DNA of 64,000 bases from Porodaedalea pini. Taxonomy: Eukaryota; Basidiomycota; Agaricomycetes; Hymenochaetales; Hymenochaetaceae. The stretch lies in NCBI GenBank assembly GCA_002794775.1, contig NBAY01000025.1, positions 124,001 through 188,000 on the forward strand. Direction: 5' to 3'. A program made the translations under genes and the position numbers. This document shows, piece after piece, positions 44,838 to 59,449 of this stretch. The first letter of the stretch is position 1. Each line of letters opens with the position of its first letter. The notes under the pieces were generated by a model. It was given only the letters and a program-made list of their open reading frames with translations. It was not told the DNA's origin and did not search any database.

Positions 44838-45600
44838 AAAGAGGTCTCATTCGTACCTCTCAGATAGGCATTTTTAACTATATGGTATGCCTTCTTATAT
44901 GTCCCAGATGTATGTCAAGACTCATTGTTCTGTGTAGCATGTCTTTGAGCAGTTCAAGCACCTGAACAAGGTTTGCTTCTTTGGTGATCTGAAACAATGT
45001 GTGTATCCTGAGGTCAGGGTCACTTCCGAATGCTTATTTAACATCTCCAGTGCTGCCTTTCAGCCAGGACATTGCAAACACATTACAATGTGTCCTCGAT
45101 ATCCGACACTTGAAGTCACAGTCATACTTCTTAAACACTCAATGTGTGCCTTTCTTCCTGTATTTCATCAAGATCTGAGGCTCACCTGATGGAAAGACTG
45201 CATGCTGGTACCACTAGGATCTTTTATTTCTGATGCAATCTATGATGGAAAGCTTCATTTGGAGCATCAAGTGAAAGCACCTTCATGCATTGCCTTCATA
45301 GACATCTCTCTGGGAGAGGAAAAGAACAACAAGAAAAGTTATATCATGAGTTCAAGTCATATTCATATTCATTGTCCCTGAATTCCACTAAATGTGTCTA
45401 CCTTTCAATTCATAGAATCTATGAGAGGTGCAGACCATCGAGCATCTTGTTTGCCACTATCATCACAATAAAGACTATTGTGTCATCACACCATATGATG
45501 CACAGAGGAACCTCCTGCAGAAGACTCTTGAGGGCATGGGTTTGCGCTTTGACAATATCTATAATGTCAATAGCTTCCAAGGTATGTGGATCTATATCAA
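44838..45600 (+). pseudogene. UPF1/SEN1-like SF1 helicase remnant
   Basis: Pieces in different plus frames read EQFKHLNKVCFFGDLKQ (motif III region), FISDAIYDGKLHLEHQVKAP, then YCVITPYDAQRNLLQKTLEG and IYNVNSFQG (motif V, normally VDSFQG.E). This is the order of the second helicase domain in UPF1-like proteins. At least two frame changes and stops break it, and motif VI is missing. The frame ends near 45600 in unrelated sequence. Copies of this type are common in agaricomycete repeats. Confidence 0.65.
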
Positions 45601-45649
45601 CAGTGTCTCTTCATGCACAGGAACCATAGCTTATCGGTTGAACAGATGA

Positions 45650-46066
45650 CTCATAATAAGTCGAACAGTTCATTCTAAGTAATTATACTAGTACATGAGT
45701 AAATACTACACAAAGACTTATAGTAAGAACAGTTCATAATGGATAGGTAAGGAAAACACGAGAGAATAGAAAGAAAGAAAAAAGAAAAGTCTATGAATGG
45801 TTCATGAAAGAAATGAACAGATGAAGAATGAAGAAAATGAACAGATAAAACAGTTCTAAGTAGCCCAAATCTGCAAGATGAACAAGCATGCCAATTAACC
45901 ATTGAATCGTTCAAGTTTAATGAATCAGGATTTTCCCAATGTAAGCACTTGCCAGTTCACCATACTCTGTGTGCTGACCATTTCTTCTTTGGGGTAGGGA
46001 AATCAGCATCAGGCCTAGGACTAGAAGGCAGTTAGATACAGTGAATGTAAATCATATAAAGGTAAC
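45650..46066. other. AT-rich stretch without a recognisable gene
   Basis: No convincing coding sequence or repeat structure. Purine-rich runs (GAAAGAAAGAAAAAAGAAAAG) lie near 45770-45850. Confidence 0.4.
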
Positions 46067-47820
46067 TCATAGGAGAACCAGCTTTTGATGACTTTTGCAT
46101 AGCTCTTCACCTTCCGTTATGGTTCGCTTATGCTTTCTTGTATTTTTGACTGGCTTCAACCTTAGAGTGTCTTCCTCCTGGAGAGGCACTGTATTGATAG
46201 ACTGTGCCATTGACAGGTTGACTTGCATATCACACTGAGGCTGCAGCAGATTAAGTTGTGCCAGTTTGGGCTCAGCAACATCTTTATGCAGTTCAGGATT
46301 ATTTTTCATGTCTGGGCCATTTTCAAAATTGAAGGTTATGATATCAGGATGGCAATTAATGCATTCGCTAGGGGTGGCCACAATTATAACATTGTTTGAC
46401 GCATCTGGGATACCACCAGCTGCTTCTTCAATCAAGGGTGTTTGCTGATGTGAAAGAAGCAGGGATGATTGTGCATCATCACTGCCATAGAGCAGAGTAG
46501 GGAGACAGCCACAGGAGTCAGACACCTCAGAGTGTCCAATACAAGACTCCATAAATGGAGATCCAGACTGTGACTGCTCAGACTCAGGAGATCATATAGA
46601 GGGAGATGAGGGGACCAGATCACATTTACTGGGTAAGACTTTGCTGAAGGTCTTGTCATTTGACGTCAATAGTGTCTCTTTGGTGAAGGCTTTCCAGGAT
46701 TTCTTTATGTGGCTCTTCTCATAGTGCCTGCTTTCTTCAAAAGAAGCACCATTAAACACTGTATGAACACTATCAATGTTATCAGAAATGCGGATTCCAG
46801 GGACTCTGATATCAGAATACATATGAGTTGGCCTTAAGCTTCCCATCAGCAATAGATACAAATGCGTATTGAACTGTAAAAACAGCATCTCCAACAGAAA
46901 ACAAACTCTTTCATCCACCGAGTAAAGAAACAAAAGTAGATAGTGCATCCCTAAGCTTAGACTGGTTTCTAAGGAACAGTTATATTTTTTTGACCTGTGA
47001 CACTTGTTTAAATAACTTACTCAGCTATCATCTCATCACTCAAGCCTTCCATGAGCACCTTCGAGGTCTGCCCATTCTCCAACTTTGCATGATGATCATA
47101 TTCAGCCTTCTCCTCCTCCGATAGGGCATTATAGATGTTCTTCTTCACAACAGTGTCAAGCCCTCTCTTGCTTCCTTCTATAGACTCCTTCAAGTCTGTA
47201 GCACGCCTTTCAACAATGTCCTTGTTTTCACACAAGAAAATATCCTTCCCACTGAGCTTGTGTGGTGCATGTTTCTCAAAGAAGTCAGCCAGCACAGCTG
47301 TGTCTTTCTTTGCAACTGTAACACAAGGTGTGAGTCCCTTGCCCTTGTAGTCCCTCTTGACATTAGAAAGTCTTCAAATGACCCTCTGTAACAAGTCAGG
47401 CTTTGATTGGAATGGTAACAGAAATCAACACACCTTTCTAATGCAGTCCAAATCTGTTGTAAAGCCAAAGTGTTTAATAAAGTCCTCTGCTAGGTTCTGC
47501 TTGAAAGTGACAACCTGTGCATGCCTATGTTGCTTGTGAGGAAGGGAGAAGAACTCGGCCTTGCAAGCTGATATGAAAGCAAGTTCATCTTTCTCAAAAT
47601 TCTCATGCTTCTTGTCTTTCATTTGAGAGACAGTTAAGTCAGCAGCCAAAGAGGGCATAGTGAAGACTGAGTGGTCTGTTGCTGGACAGGTGTCAGCACA
47701 GTATGTAAAGCAATTTATAGAGTACTCACATTGTGCGCTTAGGCTTAGCATAAACAAATGGCAAATCACCTGAACAAGGCCATGATAAACAATGTGCACT
47801 TGGGCGTCAACAGGCCTCAT
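46067..47820 (-). pseudogene. Decayed orphan gene, transposon-associated type
   Basis: Minus-strand pieces include FIKHFGFTTDLDCIRKVC (47425-47820), then ADFFEKHAPHKLSGKDIFLC through YNALSEEEKAEYDHHAKLEN (47017-47295), then Ser/Asn-rich tails (46592-46948, 46067-46552). YNALSEEEKAEYDHHA resembles a motif seen in large agaricomycete orphan proteins that accompany repeats, but I cannot name a family. Introns or frame changes separate the pieces. Not functional as it stands. Confidence 0.35.
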
Positions 47821-47834
47821 CCAAGTACAGAAAT

Positions 47835-48220
47835 GTGGTTGTTGATCTCAAGGCCAAAACTCTGAGGCCACTTGAGGGACTCAAATATTATAATTACATT
47901 CTTTACTTCGAATTTACTATACATAAAGTAGTGATTGAGGTGGGACAATTACACTGCATGGCAAGCACTTGTCAATTCTATAGAATATATACTATTCTGA
48001 CCACTCATGAAGTGACAGATGTGGCCCTCTGCTCTCCAGCCACAGATTCTGCAGTGGACTGGCAAGACTATACTTCAAATCTAAATAGAATCATCCAAGC
48101 TCTTGGGAATGGGCAGACAGTCAGTTGGTCAGAGAGCCCCATTGTTCATCGCAGCCCTAATAATCACAGCTTAGCAAGTCCTCCTAATGATATAATGGTA
48201 GTTACATACCTCGACCCCGG
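47835..48220 (+). pseudogene. Unrecognised open fragment cut by an LTR
   Basis: A polar coding-like stretch ends at 48220, where the gypsy 3 LTR starts. This parallels the fragment ending at 1143 before gypsy 1, so both LTRs sit in similar tails, though the sequences are not obviously related. Confidence 0.25.
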
Positions 48221-50040
48221 TGTTAGAACTCAAACCTTCACCTTTATTCGATATTCCCCTTTTACCATTTTCCCTTCTTTTAATCACTCCTTTTCATTAT
48301 AATTAATCATCCTTGCAATCGCTTCCCACACTCCCTATCACCTGACCTTCATTCATTCCATTCTGATCATTTGTGTAATCTTAGATAATATAGTCTCATG
48401 GTTGTTGCTATAAGAGGGACCAGGAATCACATGAACTCCTTGTTCTGCTTTTCCTCTTACCTTCACGACGACCTAGGTGAGACCCGTCCCTTCTGTATTA
48501 GTGTACTTTGTATTAATCCTCTTACCTCCATGATGACCTAGCCTGAGTACAGCATGTCCCGAGTCCCCACTCGAGTATAGCATGTCCCAGACAACAGTCA
48601 GCTGAGGCCTGCCCTGTTTGAGCATCTCCCAAACTCCCACCTAACATAAAAGCAGAACCCCACCCAGGCTCATCCTCTGTGTACATCATTGCTGTTGACT
48701 CGCCTTCACTCGATCTAGAGGAGAGCTCCCCTCAACAGACTTGACATGTAAACACCTCTAACGACATCCCTCAACCCTGCCTGGACATTTTTGGATGTTT
48801 GTGTATTATATAACATCCCAACCGACCTTTTCCAACCCTGGCTCTCTGCATTTCCCTTTGGTGGAGAAATAATCAGAGTTGGACATGGGTAACCTGATGT
48901 GTACAGTTGTTGATGTCATTGTTGATTGTCATCTTGGCCACGTTTTTCCAATTAGTCATCAGCCTTGCCAATGAACCCATTCAGCGTCAGCATAACTGTG
49001 TCCCAAATGAACAACTGATCCCCGTCCCTCCGCCATCATCAATATAGATCTCACTAATGTACAGAGATGTGCTCTCCTGCATTCTGCCTGATATGATGAA
49101 GAATGCTGAACTTACATCACTGTCACTGATGCAGGCGTCGAGTATATTATCTGGTGGCGCAAAGACCGACAGCTGTGGTATTCAATACTCAAAGGAGGAA
49201 GGAGATTAAAGTGGGCCCCCGCCAGCATTTCTACTTCACCATTGCCCTCCACCTTAACTGTCCTACCTCCTATCCCAGGACCATACTGTGAATTGTGCTG
49301 AGACTTGCCACCCCCAACACCTACAACAACAATGTTGGCAGAATTCAGCCAACAACAGCTATAGCAGATTGCAGTGGTAGTCACCGCAGCTTTCACTCAT
49401 CAGGTGGCTAACACCCCAGTGGGCCAAGGCACCACCTCGGCCCCTGCTATTGATGTCACCTGGCCACATGAATTCACTGGTGGCAATGAATACCTCGACT
49501 TCAAATGCAAAGTCACTCTTTTTGTCTTGGCAAACCTGGGAAGGTTCCCATCGTCAGTGAGCAAGATATACCTCACCCTGTTGTACCTGAAGGGTGGTAA
49601 TGTGTCAATGTGGGCACAAAATTACGTTGAAGAGTTCACAATGGCGGGGGTCATAAGCTTTATGGAGACATGAGATAAGTTCCAGGAGTGTCTGGATGCA
49701 TTGTTTGATGACCCTAACCACAAGGCTTTAGCAAAGATATGCACAATGGTCCAGAAGGGACCTCATGGCTGACAAGTTCTTCCAGGACTTTGATGTCTTA
49801 CGCATAAAGGCTGGAATGATGGACACCATGCATGACTTTGAAGTCTGCAATTGACTACAGAGGACCCTCAATATTGAAGTAGTCCGAGGAGTTTTGCAGT
49901 TGACACCAGTCCCCAAGATGTACAAGGAGTGGAAGAAGAAGGCAATCAAGATTGATTGCATCAAGCATCAAGTGCGAGACATTCAGCAAGGACACCAAAG
50001 CTGTCCTCCACTCCCTCCATCACATCAGCAGGTGCATCAG
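48221..50040 (+). mobile_element. Ty3/gypsy element 3: 5' LTR, leader and partial gag, truncated
   Basis: An LTR-like block starting TGTTAGAACTCA is homologous to that of gypsy 1, with a local duplication containing CCTCTTACCT. The gag core follows: FTGGNEYLDFKCKVTLFVLA, KIYLTLLYLKGG and WAQNYVEEFT (49470-49650), then TGA and a frameshift near 49740. The element stops near 50040, before the zinc knuckle. It is the same family as gypsy 1 but more decayed. Confidence 0.75.
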
Positions 50041-50049
50041 GAAAACAGC

Positions 50050-50390
50050 AAAAACCCATAGTTGGCTATAGTGGTATATAGTCATATAGCAGGGTATAGC
50101 ATGCCATAGTCATGTAAAGTTGCATAGCACATAGTGATAGAGTACTATAAAGTACATATAGTTTTATATAGCTCATAGCCTCTCATAGTCATGTAAAGTT
50201 GTATAGCACATAGTGATAGAGCACTGTATAGTATATATAGCTTTATATAGCTCATAGCCTCTCATAGTCACATAAAGCTGCATAGTGTAGAGCTATGTAG
50301 AGACCATAGACCCTCATAGTTCTATAAAGTTACATATTATTTAGCAGTTTAGTATCCATAGTCACATATATATCAGAGTAGCACCCATCT
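50050..50390. repeat. AT-rich tandem repeat (period about 90-110 bp)
   Basis: Repeated blocks containing CTCATAGCCTCTCATAGTCA, GTAAAGTTG(C/T)ATAGCACATAG and TGATAGAG occur at about 50100, 50185 and 50260, with drift. Very AT-rich and noncoding. Confidence 0.7.
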
Positions 50391-50600
50391 AATTGTTACG
50401 CTTGCAGCGAATGTCGGGGTGTTGCGTAACAGTACTCTGCCAGCAGCCAACTTTGTCCGTAAATGCTAGATTGGTCGAACGTTCTAATCTGCACTTTGTA
50501 TTGAACATCAATTATACAGCATCATGTACTGCATCATTTTTTTAATCCCGAGGTGACTGAGATGGCATGTAGAACTACTAAAATGAGTGAAAACATCAAT

Positions 50601-51545
50601 TCATGTGGCATCCCCGGCCGCTGCCCTTGCTCTCTTTTTCTTCTTTTTCTTGTTCTCTAACTCCCCGCCTTCTAATCCCTTTTTTGTCGCTCTTGAACTA
50701 TCATCACCCAAGGCACTAAAGGGCCGCTTCGCTCCGTTACTCTGAAGCGTCTTCCGAGGCTCCATATCAGAATTTTCTGGCATCACTGCCAAAGCCGTAC
50801 TCAATAAAACATTTGCTTCCTGCAGGACGTTCCCGTTTCCGTTGCTTTGTGATCGTGTGTCGTCCTTAGCGGGTGGTCCAACGACCGCAGATGAAACTTC
50901 GGTTTCCTTCAGAGCTACTGCAGAAGGCTGACTGAGCGGCATTATGAGAGTCGGTTCTGACAGAATAGCTCTGTACGTTTTGCGAGGTTCTGTGGAGGAT
51001 AGATGAGTATCATCGGAGGGAACAGTCAGGTCTGACGCGACTCACGAGCACGTAAGAGTAATGCTTTTGGCGTCGTCGTTGCTGCATCATGTACAAGATT
51101 TTGTGCAAGTCCAAGAAGCGCGACCCTGGAGCCGCACTTTGTCAAATCACATAAAATGAATAAAAACAACACACGCACAAGTTTCCGACATCCCGGGGCG
51201 CACGGAGATACTGGTCGGTATCCACGCCTCCACTCACAATCAGGCCCTTGCCCTTGCCCTTGGTGACGCGAGTGAGCTCGCGCGCAGCAGCACACTAGTT
51301 CCTCCGGTTGTCATCTCCTTGCAAAGCGCCGGTGTAATTTATCTCGAACACGGCGACATTCTTGATGGCAGTGCGGGCCAGCGTGTGTTTCAGACGAAAG
51401 GGGAGCCGAGGAGCACTGAGGGGAAGGGATATGATGCGGACAGTTAGAGGAGAAGGCTGCGTGTGAGTAAGGCAGGCATTTTGCGAGGCAGGTTTGGCTA
51501 GTTGGGTGAAGCGCGAGAATGTCGTATGACGAGAGCAGCGACGCG
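50601..51545 (-). pseudogene. RPP1: 3' half of RNase P/MRP subunit p30 gene
   Basis: The minus strand reads SYDILALHPTSQTC, SPLTVRIISLPLSAPRLPFR, AIKNVAVFEINYTGAL, RRN, a TAG, then ARELTRVTKGKGKGLIVSGG and LRAPRDVGNL. After an intron it reads VALLGLAQNLVHDAATTTPK, and after another EPRKTYRAILSEPTLI, ending in a Lys-rich tail. This is the C-terminal part of the p30 family (POP5/RPP1 branch of RNase P, tRNA 5' processing). The TIM-barrel N-terminus is missing, and the sequence is joined in frame-shifted fashion to PRP8 at about 51546. The in-frame TAG near 51299 supports pseudogene status. Confidence 0.85.
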
Positions 51546-51547
51546 TT

Positions 51548-53162
51548 ACCAGTTCGCTTCCTTCCTCTTCATCGAATATTCCGACCAAACACGAGCCGAT
51601 TCTAAAAACTCCGCTTCCCAAGGTTGAAGATATCGATACAAGTTGGGAATGAGCTGCTCATCCTCATGGGTCATACCAGCGTGGAAGTGAGTTACTGTAT
51701 TTGAAGGCATGAGTTACAGTTATCGTCAGAAATGCTTCAGTAAGGAGATATACACACCTCCCACATCGGTCTGCTTGGACCATCGGAGATCGCTCTGAGA
51801 AATAAGCACATGACCCATAGACAACATTCCAAGACCACCGAGTTCCTATACGACAACAGTTCAGCGAGACGTGATATACAAAAGAGTTGCGATGTTTACT
51901 TTGGGGGTGTAGAAGACGACCGGAGGGAAACACGAAGGCATCTTACTGTTCAAGCCAATCTTGACACGAGTCTGAATTTTGTTCTCAGCCTTCACCAAAG
52001 CATCAAGCAACTCGTTTGTGTAGATGACAGCCTCCTGATAATAAGTCATCAGACCAATGATCGCAGTGTTCCATTTGTTGACAATCTCGGAAAAGGTGGT
52101 AGAGCCTGAGCTCATGCGGACCTGGCGTATACGATTGTTAAACTGTTGAACACCTATGAAATTCCTCAGCATTACATATTCCATGGCAGCTTTAAAACTC
52201 TTACCTTCGTCGGAGACGCAGAAAAAGGCTTGTGCATTACGCTCCTTCGACTGCTCGTTGGTCAAATTCCACACCCCGTCCTTGAGCGAGAACTGCTCTC
52301 CACTCATCGTCCGAATCTTCGGCAGAACGCGCACCTCGAAGCCGCTCATCGAGAAGAGTAGCTAAGGGTTGTTTTTGGAGTAGACACTAACAAACGTATC
52401 TTCCCATTCAATCGTCGTCAAAGAACGACGCAGGCTCTGCTTCACCTTCCAGAACACATCTCGACCTAAATTGATGTCGTGCTTAATCAGGCGCATACGG
52501 CAATCCTGCGGCTAACATCTCCTGTTGTTATACCCAATAACGTTGTTGTTTGTCGGATCCAGATTCGCGCTGAGGTAACGTTGTATAAGGTCGCGTGATT
52601 CCTCGGCGGTAAAGCGGAATAAAATATGCAAACGATCAACATAACGAGAATAGAGACGGACTGGATGGCGAGTCTCGGTCGCAGAATCACGTTACTGCAG
52701 GAGATTGTTGGGCAGTTGTGGGGGACCCGCCATTTCACTTGCGCGTTGCAAGCCGAGGATGAGAAGATCGAGGACAAGACCATAGTATTGGAAGACAAAG
52801 GCAGAGAACTGCAGACCGCGGATCATCACGTATGTGTTCGTATGTGCCATATCTTTGTAGGTGAGAACACAGTTATTCTTCGCTGTGATATAGTCCACAA
52901 GATTATGATCGAGAATACGACGAAGCAGACGGCTGAGAAGGGTGAGTTTAATCTTTTCGTAGACTTTCAAAAGTACGGTCTCCATCGTCACTACGCATTC
53001 GCCCTCGCTCGTCTCCCAGATGTCCGTCAAGTTATTGACACCCTGGGAACAGTTGTACACCAGAAGGGGAGGAGGTTCAGTGTCCGCGCCTGTCAGCCTC
53101 AAAGAATAAGAACTGGTCAAGATATGTGTCTGTAATCTTCTCAACGGGTTCGATGTCGTAGC
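51548..53162 (-). pseudogene. PRP8: PRP8 fragment, array copy B
   Basis: It starts at the RPB1 join with [20 protein letters not shown] and continues [40 protein letters not shown] and [19 protein letters not shown]. It then reads [16 protein letters not shown], (intron) [15 protein letters not shown], then [20 protein letters not shown] and [15 protein letters not shown]. It lacks the upstream PRP8 part present in copy A but extends further downstream. Stops (for example near 52363) and frameshifts occur. Confidence 0.92.
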
Positions 53163-55268
<2,106 letters not shown>

Positions 55269-58200
55269 ACCGGAGAAGACTTCTTCTCATCAACTGCAGG
55301 GGACTTCTTCGTTGCTGTCTTCTTCCCTTCAGCTGCTGCTACAGATTCAGTTGATCGAATTAAATTCGCCGACGGTAACTTTTAAATGACGGACGTCTTG
55401 TTCGCTGTTGTTTTCTTAGATACTGTAGTAATGGACGACACCTTCCACGTGCGTGATGCCGCGTTTACCGTACTAATTGGCGCCGCACTCGTTTCAGAGA
55501 CGCGACGCGGCCGTCCTTTCGGTAGCGCAGGCGCAGGCGTTTTAGGAGATCTTGAGGTTCCAGTGCTGCGGATCGAGGTCGTTGACGTGGTCGAGACTTT
55601 CCTCGACCAAGTAACAGAGTCCCGCGGAGTCATATTCTCGCGAGGCGTCTTGAACGTAGACTCACGTGTTGAAGCTCCGCTCCTGCTGCTGGACATTGAC
55701 ACATTTGAGAGCGAGAATGTCGGTCGCGAGGGCGGATGAGGTGGACGGAGAGTACCTTGCTGGCCTGCAGTGGCGGCATTTCTGCGGATAGTCGATGCAT
55801 GTGAACGAGTAGATGAAACAGAGGCGGCGACAGATTTTGGTCTTTGCACGGAGACGACGTTTGGGAGTTTTACACTCGTAACACTCACGGCGTCACCTGC
55901 GTCTTTCCCAGTTGTGTGTGGAGAGCGAGAAGCTACACCGGGCCATCGAGAAACCACGGAAGATGATGCGGTAGAGTGCGCAAGGGACGAGGTCGAGCCC
56001 TTTAGTCGCGGGCCTTCTTGTTCGTCACCCTCTCCATCCACGTCCATACCTGAAGTGTACGAGAGTGCACTCTGCGCCCCATGGACGCTTGGACTCGTAC
56101 TACGCGGGGTGGACGGCGCAAACTTCGAGTCTGGCCGGCTTACGCTCACGCTCCGTCACAGTCGTAAGACACGATGACGTTCGGCTGGTCGTCGACGCAA
56201 CGCTGCGCGCTATGCTTCGGACAGATGCGCTAGACGAGGTGACAGCTGCATTCCCGCGAGCAAGGTTCTTGTTCAGCACGCTCGTACGAAGAGAATGTGA
56301 CGTGCTCATGCTATCGCGCTCAGTGGTGTCTTCGACCCTGCTGAGAGTAGGGCGAAAGTCTGCTCGCATAAGCGGCCCACGCACCGTGTTGGAGTTGCTC
56401 GTCGTTGGCGTTAGAAATTGATCTCTGTAGATCGTTATTAGCAAAGTCCTTTTCCTTGAGAAGCTCGGACATACCATCGCTGGTCTCCTTGATCGCCCAA
56501 CTTTCCAGTGCATCGAAGCCACCCTCGTTCCGGATACCGACCCAGCGCCTTCGAAGCAGATTCATACGAGTCTGTTCAACTTGCATACGGATGTGGGAAA
56601 TGCTTGATAAGAGGGTCTCCCTTGGTTCCGTAGGGTGCTGACGGAGAAGAATTGCGGAAACGAGAGTCTGCGAAGGAATGAGCACAACAATAAACCCGAT
56701 TATATTTTAATACTCACCTGATAGAGCATGCCAGCATTCGACTCCGCCATACCCCTCCGCACAGCCTCCATAACCCACTCAACGCGCTCCCCATCCTCAA
56801 ACCGTCCTAGCCCATCATTCTCCATAATCTCAACCCACTCGCGCGCTCATTGAAACACTTCTTCGCCTCGTTGCAAAGCAGCGCATCCACAAACCCCCTT
56901 GCTCTCATAACCATTTCTCTCACACCCTCTACCCAGGCTTCGCGCACAGAGTTGAGCTTCGCTAAAGCCGCATGCCCAGCGAAGAGCAAAGGAAACGCAT
57001 GCTGAGGGAGGACACACTTCTTCAGGCCGGTCATCAACCCGTCTTTCGTCTTCTGCGGGAGTGCAGCGAAGTCCGGCGAGCACCAGCCCTCTCCGAAAAG
57101 ACAAACAAGGGCGCGCTGCGCGCCGTGCTCAAGGTATGTGTTCTGCACGTCTGGACGCACGGAAAACACGAGCATACGCGGTGCGCGACGTGCACACTGG
57201 CGGTAGCGACACCCACCTGTGCCCCAGCGACCTCCAGTGATACGTTCATACTCGAGGAAAGCATGGAAGAGCCCATGGAGCATCTCCTGCACGAGGCGTG
57301 CCTGCACATTGTCATGGAGCGTTTGTGATTGAAGATAGTTCGCGGAGCACAGAATAGCGAAGGTGGTGTCCAAGCCATATGAATGGTTGCTGAAGCTGAG
57401 CGTGCCGGTGTATGAGCATCCTAAGGTAAACTGCAGTGCTGGAGGAGTGAAGGGAGGCCAGGGAAGGCGAAGGGTCGTGAGCTCGCCGGGGGGAGGGGTA
57501 TTCTTGAGACCATAGGTGATGAGCTGATCGTAGAAATACGGCGCACGCGTAACAAGAACGAATCGATGCGAGCAGAAGACGGCGGTCGTCTCTTCTTCAT
57601 TGGAAGGAGCACCTATTGTTGGCATATCGCTGTGTAATTCAATGCGAGCATCAGAATACAGACGAGACCTCCACATGAAGACAAGGTCCTTCCGAAGCTT
57701 GTCGACGCGCGCCTCTTCCACATCGGCGTCGCCTTCCGGGCCCTTCTCGGTCGCATTGAACAAAAACTCAAGTGCATCCCCAAATCCCTTTCCTGTTTAG
57801 AGCTACTCGAGCTCATTGGCGAATAACGCGGGATTATGGTTGAGAGATATGCGCGTGAGGGAGCCGATTACAGAGAGCGCAGAGGAGATAGGCCGGAACT
57901 GGGAAGTGAAGTGGAGCGCATGGAAGCCAGGTAGGGGAACTCAACGCCAAGGTTGAAAGAGAGTGCAGATGTCGTCGGCATTGGAAGAGACGGTGTCGGA
58001 GAAGCAGCGAAAGGAAGTAGGGACGCGATAGGTGCTGGGCGGAATGAGAAATAGCGTGCTCGGAAACTGGGTGGTGCACGAGCATAAATGATAGCTAGTG
58101 TCTGTTAGTCTCAAGGACAGGTGATAGGTTCTGCGCTTGTGCTCACCTTTATGTCCCCAAACCTCCGAGTCCGCGTTGCTGCCTTCGTCCATCGCGTCCT

Positions 58201-58490
58201 CATCCAGTAGATCCCAGATGACGTCTGGGAAGCTATCTATCGTGCGATGAAAGAGCGATTGGAGGTCCTCTTGCCATGATGTCGTCGACCTCTTCGTTGC
58301 CTCGAGCAGTGCGTGTGGGCAGGCAGGCAGCTGTGACAGGACGGCTACCATGAGAAGCAGTGATGTAGTGTGATTAAGAAAAAAGTAGAGAAAGCCCAAG
58401 AGGAAAGTGAGGGAGACAATGCAGCTCAAGTGTGCCTCCGCTGAGGATTGCATGAGGGAGCAAAGCGAGCGTCTTTGCTGCAGCAACACA
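55269..58490 (-). pseudogene. BTB-domain gene with Ser-rich tail, array copy B
   Basis: From about 58390 the minus strand reads LLEATKRSTTSWQEDLQSLF and DVIWDLLDEDAMDEGSN, then an intron starting GTGAGC. Next come pieces of an N-terminal region and, from 57763, FLFNATEKGPEGDADVEEAR, RKDLVFMWRSRLYSDARIEL, FCSHRFVLVTRAPYFYDQLI and FGEGWCSPDFAALPQKTKDG, then a Ser-rich tail to 55382. The BTB-like core (YSDARI..F.SHRFVL..R..YF) is clear. In-frame TAG and TAA near 57795-57808 and frameshifts near 56830 make it a pseudogene in this copy too. The tail runs into RPB1 at about 55268. Confidence 0.78.
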
Positions 58491-58560
58491 GACTCGCTTC
58501 GCTCCTCGGAGGAGCGAAGCGAGTGTCTTTGCTGCAGCGAAACAGCGAAAACGTAATACG
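58430..58560. repeat. Hairpin block with GCGAAGCGAGTGTCTTTGCTGC repeats
   Basis: Two direct copies of AGCGAG(C/T)GTCTTTGCTGCAG (about 58464 and 58518) flank a perfect hairpin, ACTCGCTTCGCTCCTC / GAGGAGCGAAGCGAGT, around 58490-58521. The first copy is shared with 42560 near the end of array copy A. Confidence 0.6.
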
Positions 58561-58670
58561 CCCCGTGATTTCTGATTAAGGCCCCGTGACAGATCCGCGT
58601 GCCCCGTGACAGATCCGCGCGCCCCGTGACAGATCCGCGCGCCCCGTGACATATGATTTAGGCCCCGTGC
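58560..58670. repeat. Short tandem repeat GCCCCGTGACAGATCCGCGC
   Basis: Three near-identical 20-bp units (from about 58580 to 58640) plus degenerate flanking units beginning GGCCCCGTG. The next 500 bp (58680-59150) contain no recognisable gene. Confidence 0.75.
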
Positions 58671-59197
58671 ACTTTGTTACTGGCCCCGCTCCTAACCTTT
58701 GAGCTAATAACTCAAGAACGGCTGGGCGCATCGCAGTGATATGGGTACCAATCGAAAGCTATTGATGAGTAGAGTACGGTAAAATTAAGGGTACATAGAA
58801 ATTCATCCTAATTAGGAAGTTATGAGTAGAACACTCCTGAGCAACACCGCCCAGGTCAGCAACTTGTAATGAGACAACCACAGCATGTACAGCAATATTA
58901 AGACATGTTCTGGAGAGGTGGTGATGCTAGTAATGAGGGAAAAATAATGAATTGTTACCACATACAGTGATTTGCCCACGAGAGAGTGCCGAAGGAATGG
59001 CAGGCTTGTGCAGCTGCCGCCTGGCCGCCTAGATCTAATTTTGACTCCTGAGGCGACACAGACATGTAAATTAGATAGATGAGAGTCATATAATACCATG
59101 TATGTATTTTTAATTCTGCCAAAATCAATAGTTGTAATACTATAATACTAACAATGCAGGGGCAGGACGTTGTGAGATCACGTGATGTAAAGACCCG

Positions 59198-59247
59198 CGC
59201 GCGTCGATGTCATGACCCGCGCGCGCGGGTCATGACATCGACGCGCG
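59198..59247. repeat. 50-bp perfect CpG-rich palindrome
   Basis: CGCGCGTCGATGTCATGACC and its exact complement meet without a loop around GCGCGCGC (centre 59222/59223). It lies about 200 bp downstream of the kinase stop codon and could fold into a 25-bp hairpin or cruciform; a role as a transcript-end structure is possible but unsupported. Confidence 0.85.
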
Positions 59248-59449
59248 AGGGAAAAGTGTCGATCATATACACGGGATGCAATTCCCGTGCACAGAGCGTC
59301 GATCATAAAGTGCTTCCAGTAAAGAAATTACATTATATTATGTGCAATGTCCATGTAATGCAATGTGAACTAGATATACATGTATTGATATATACCGAGT
59401 GAGGAAGAGAATGGAAAATTAAAAGAAAAGGAAAACAACAGTAAGAAAA

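Noticed and set aside
50050..50390. CRISPR-like array
   Set aside because: Eukaryotic context, long drifting AT-rich units without uniform repeats and spacers.
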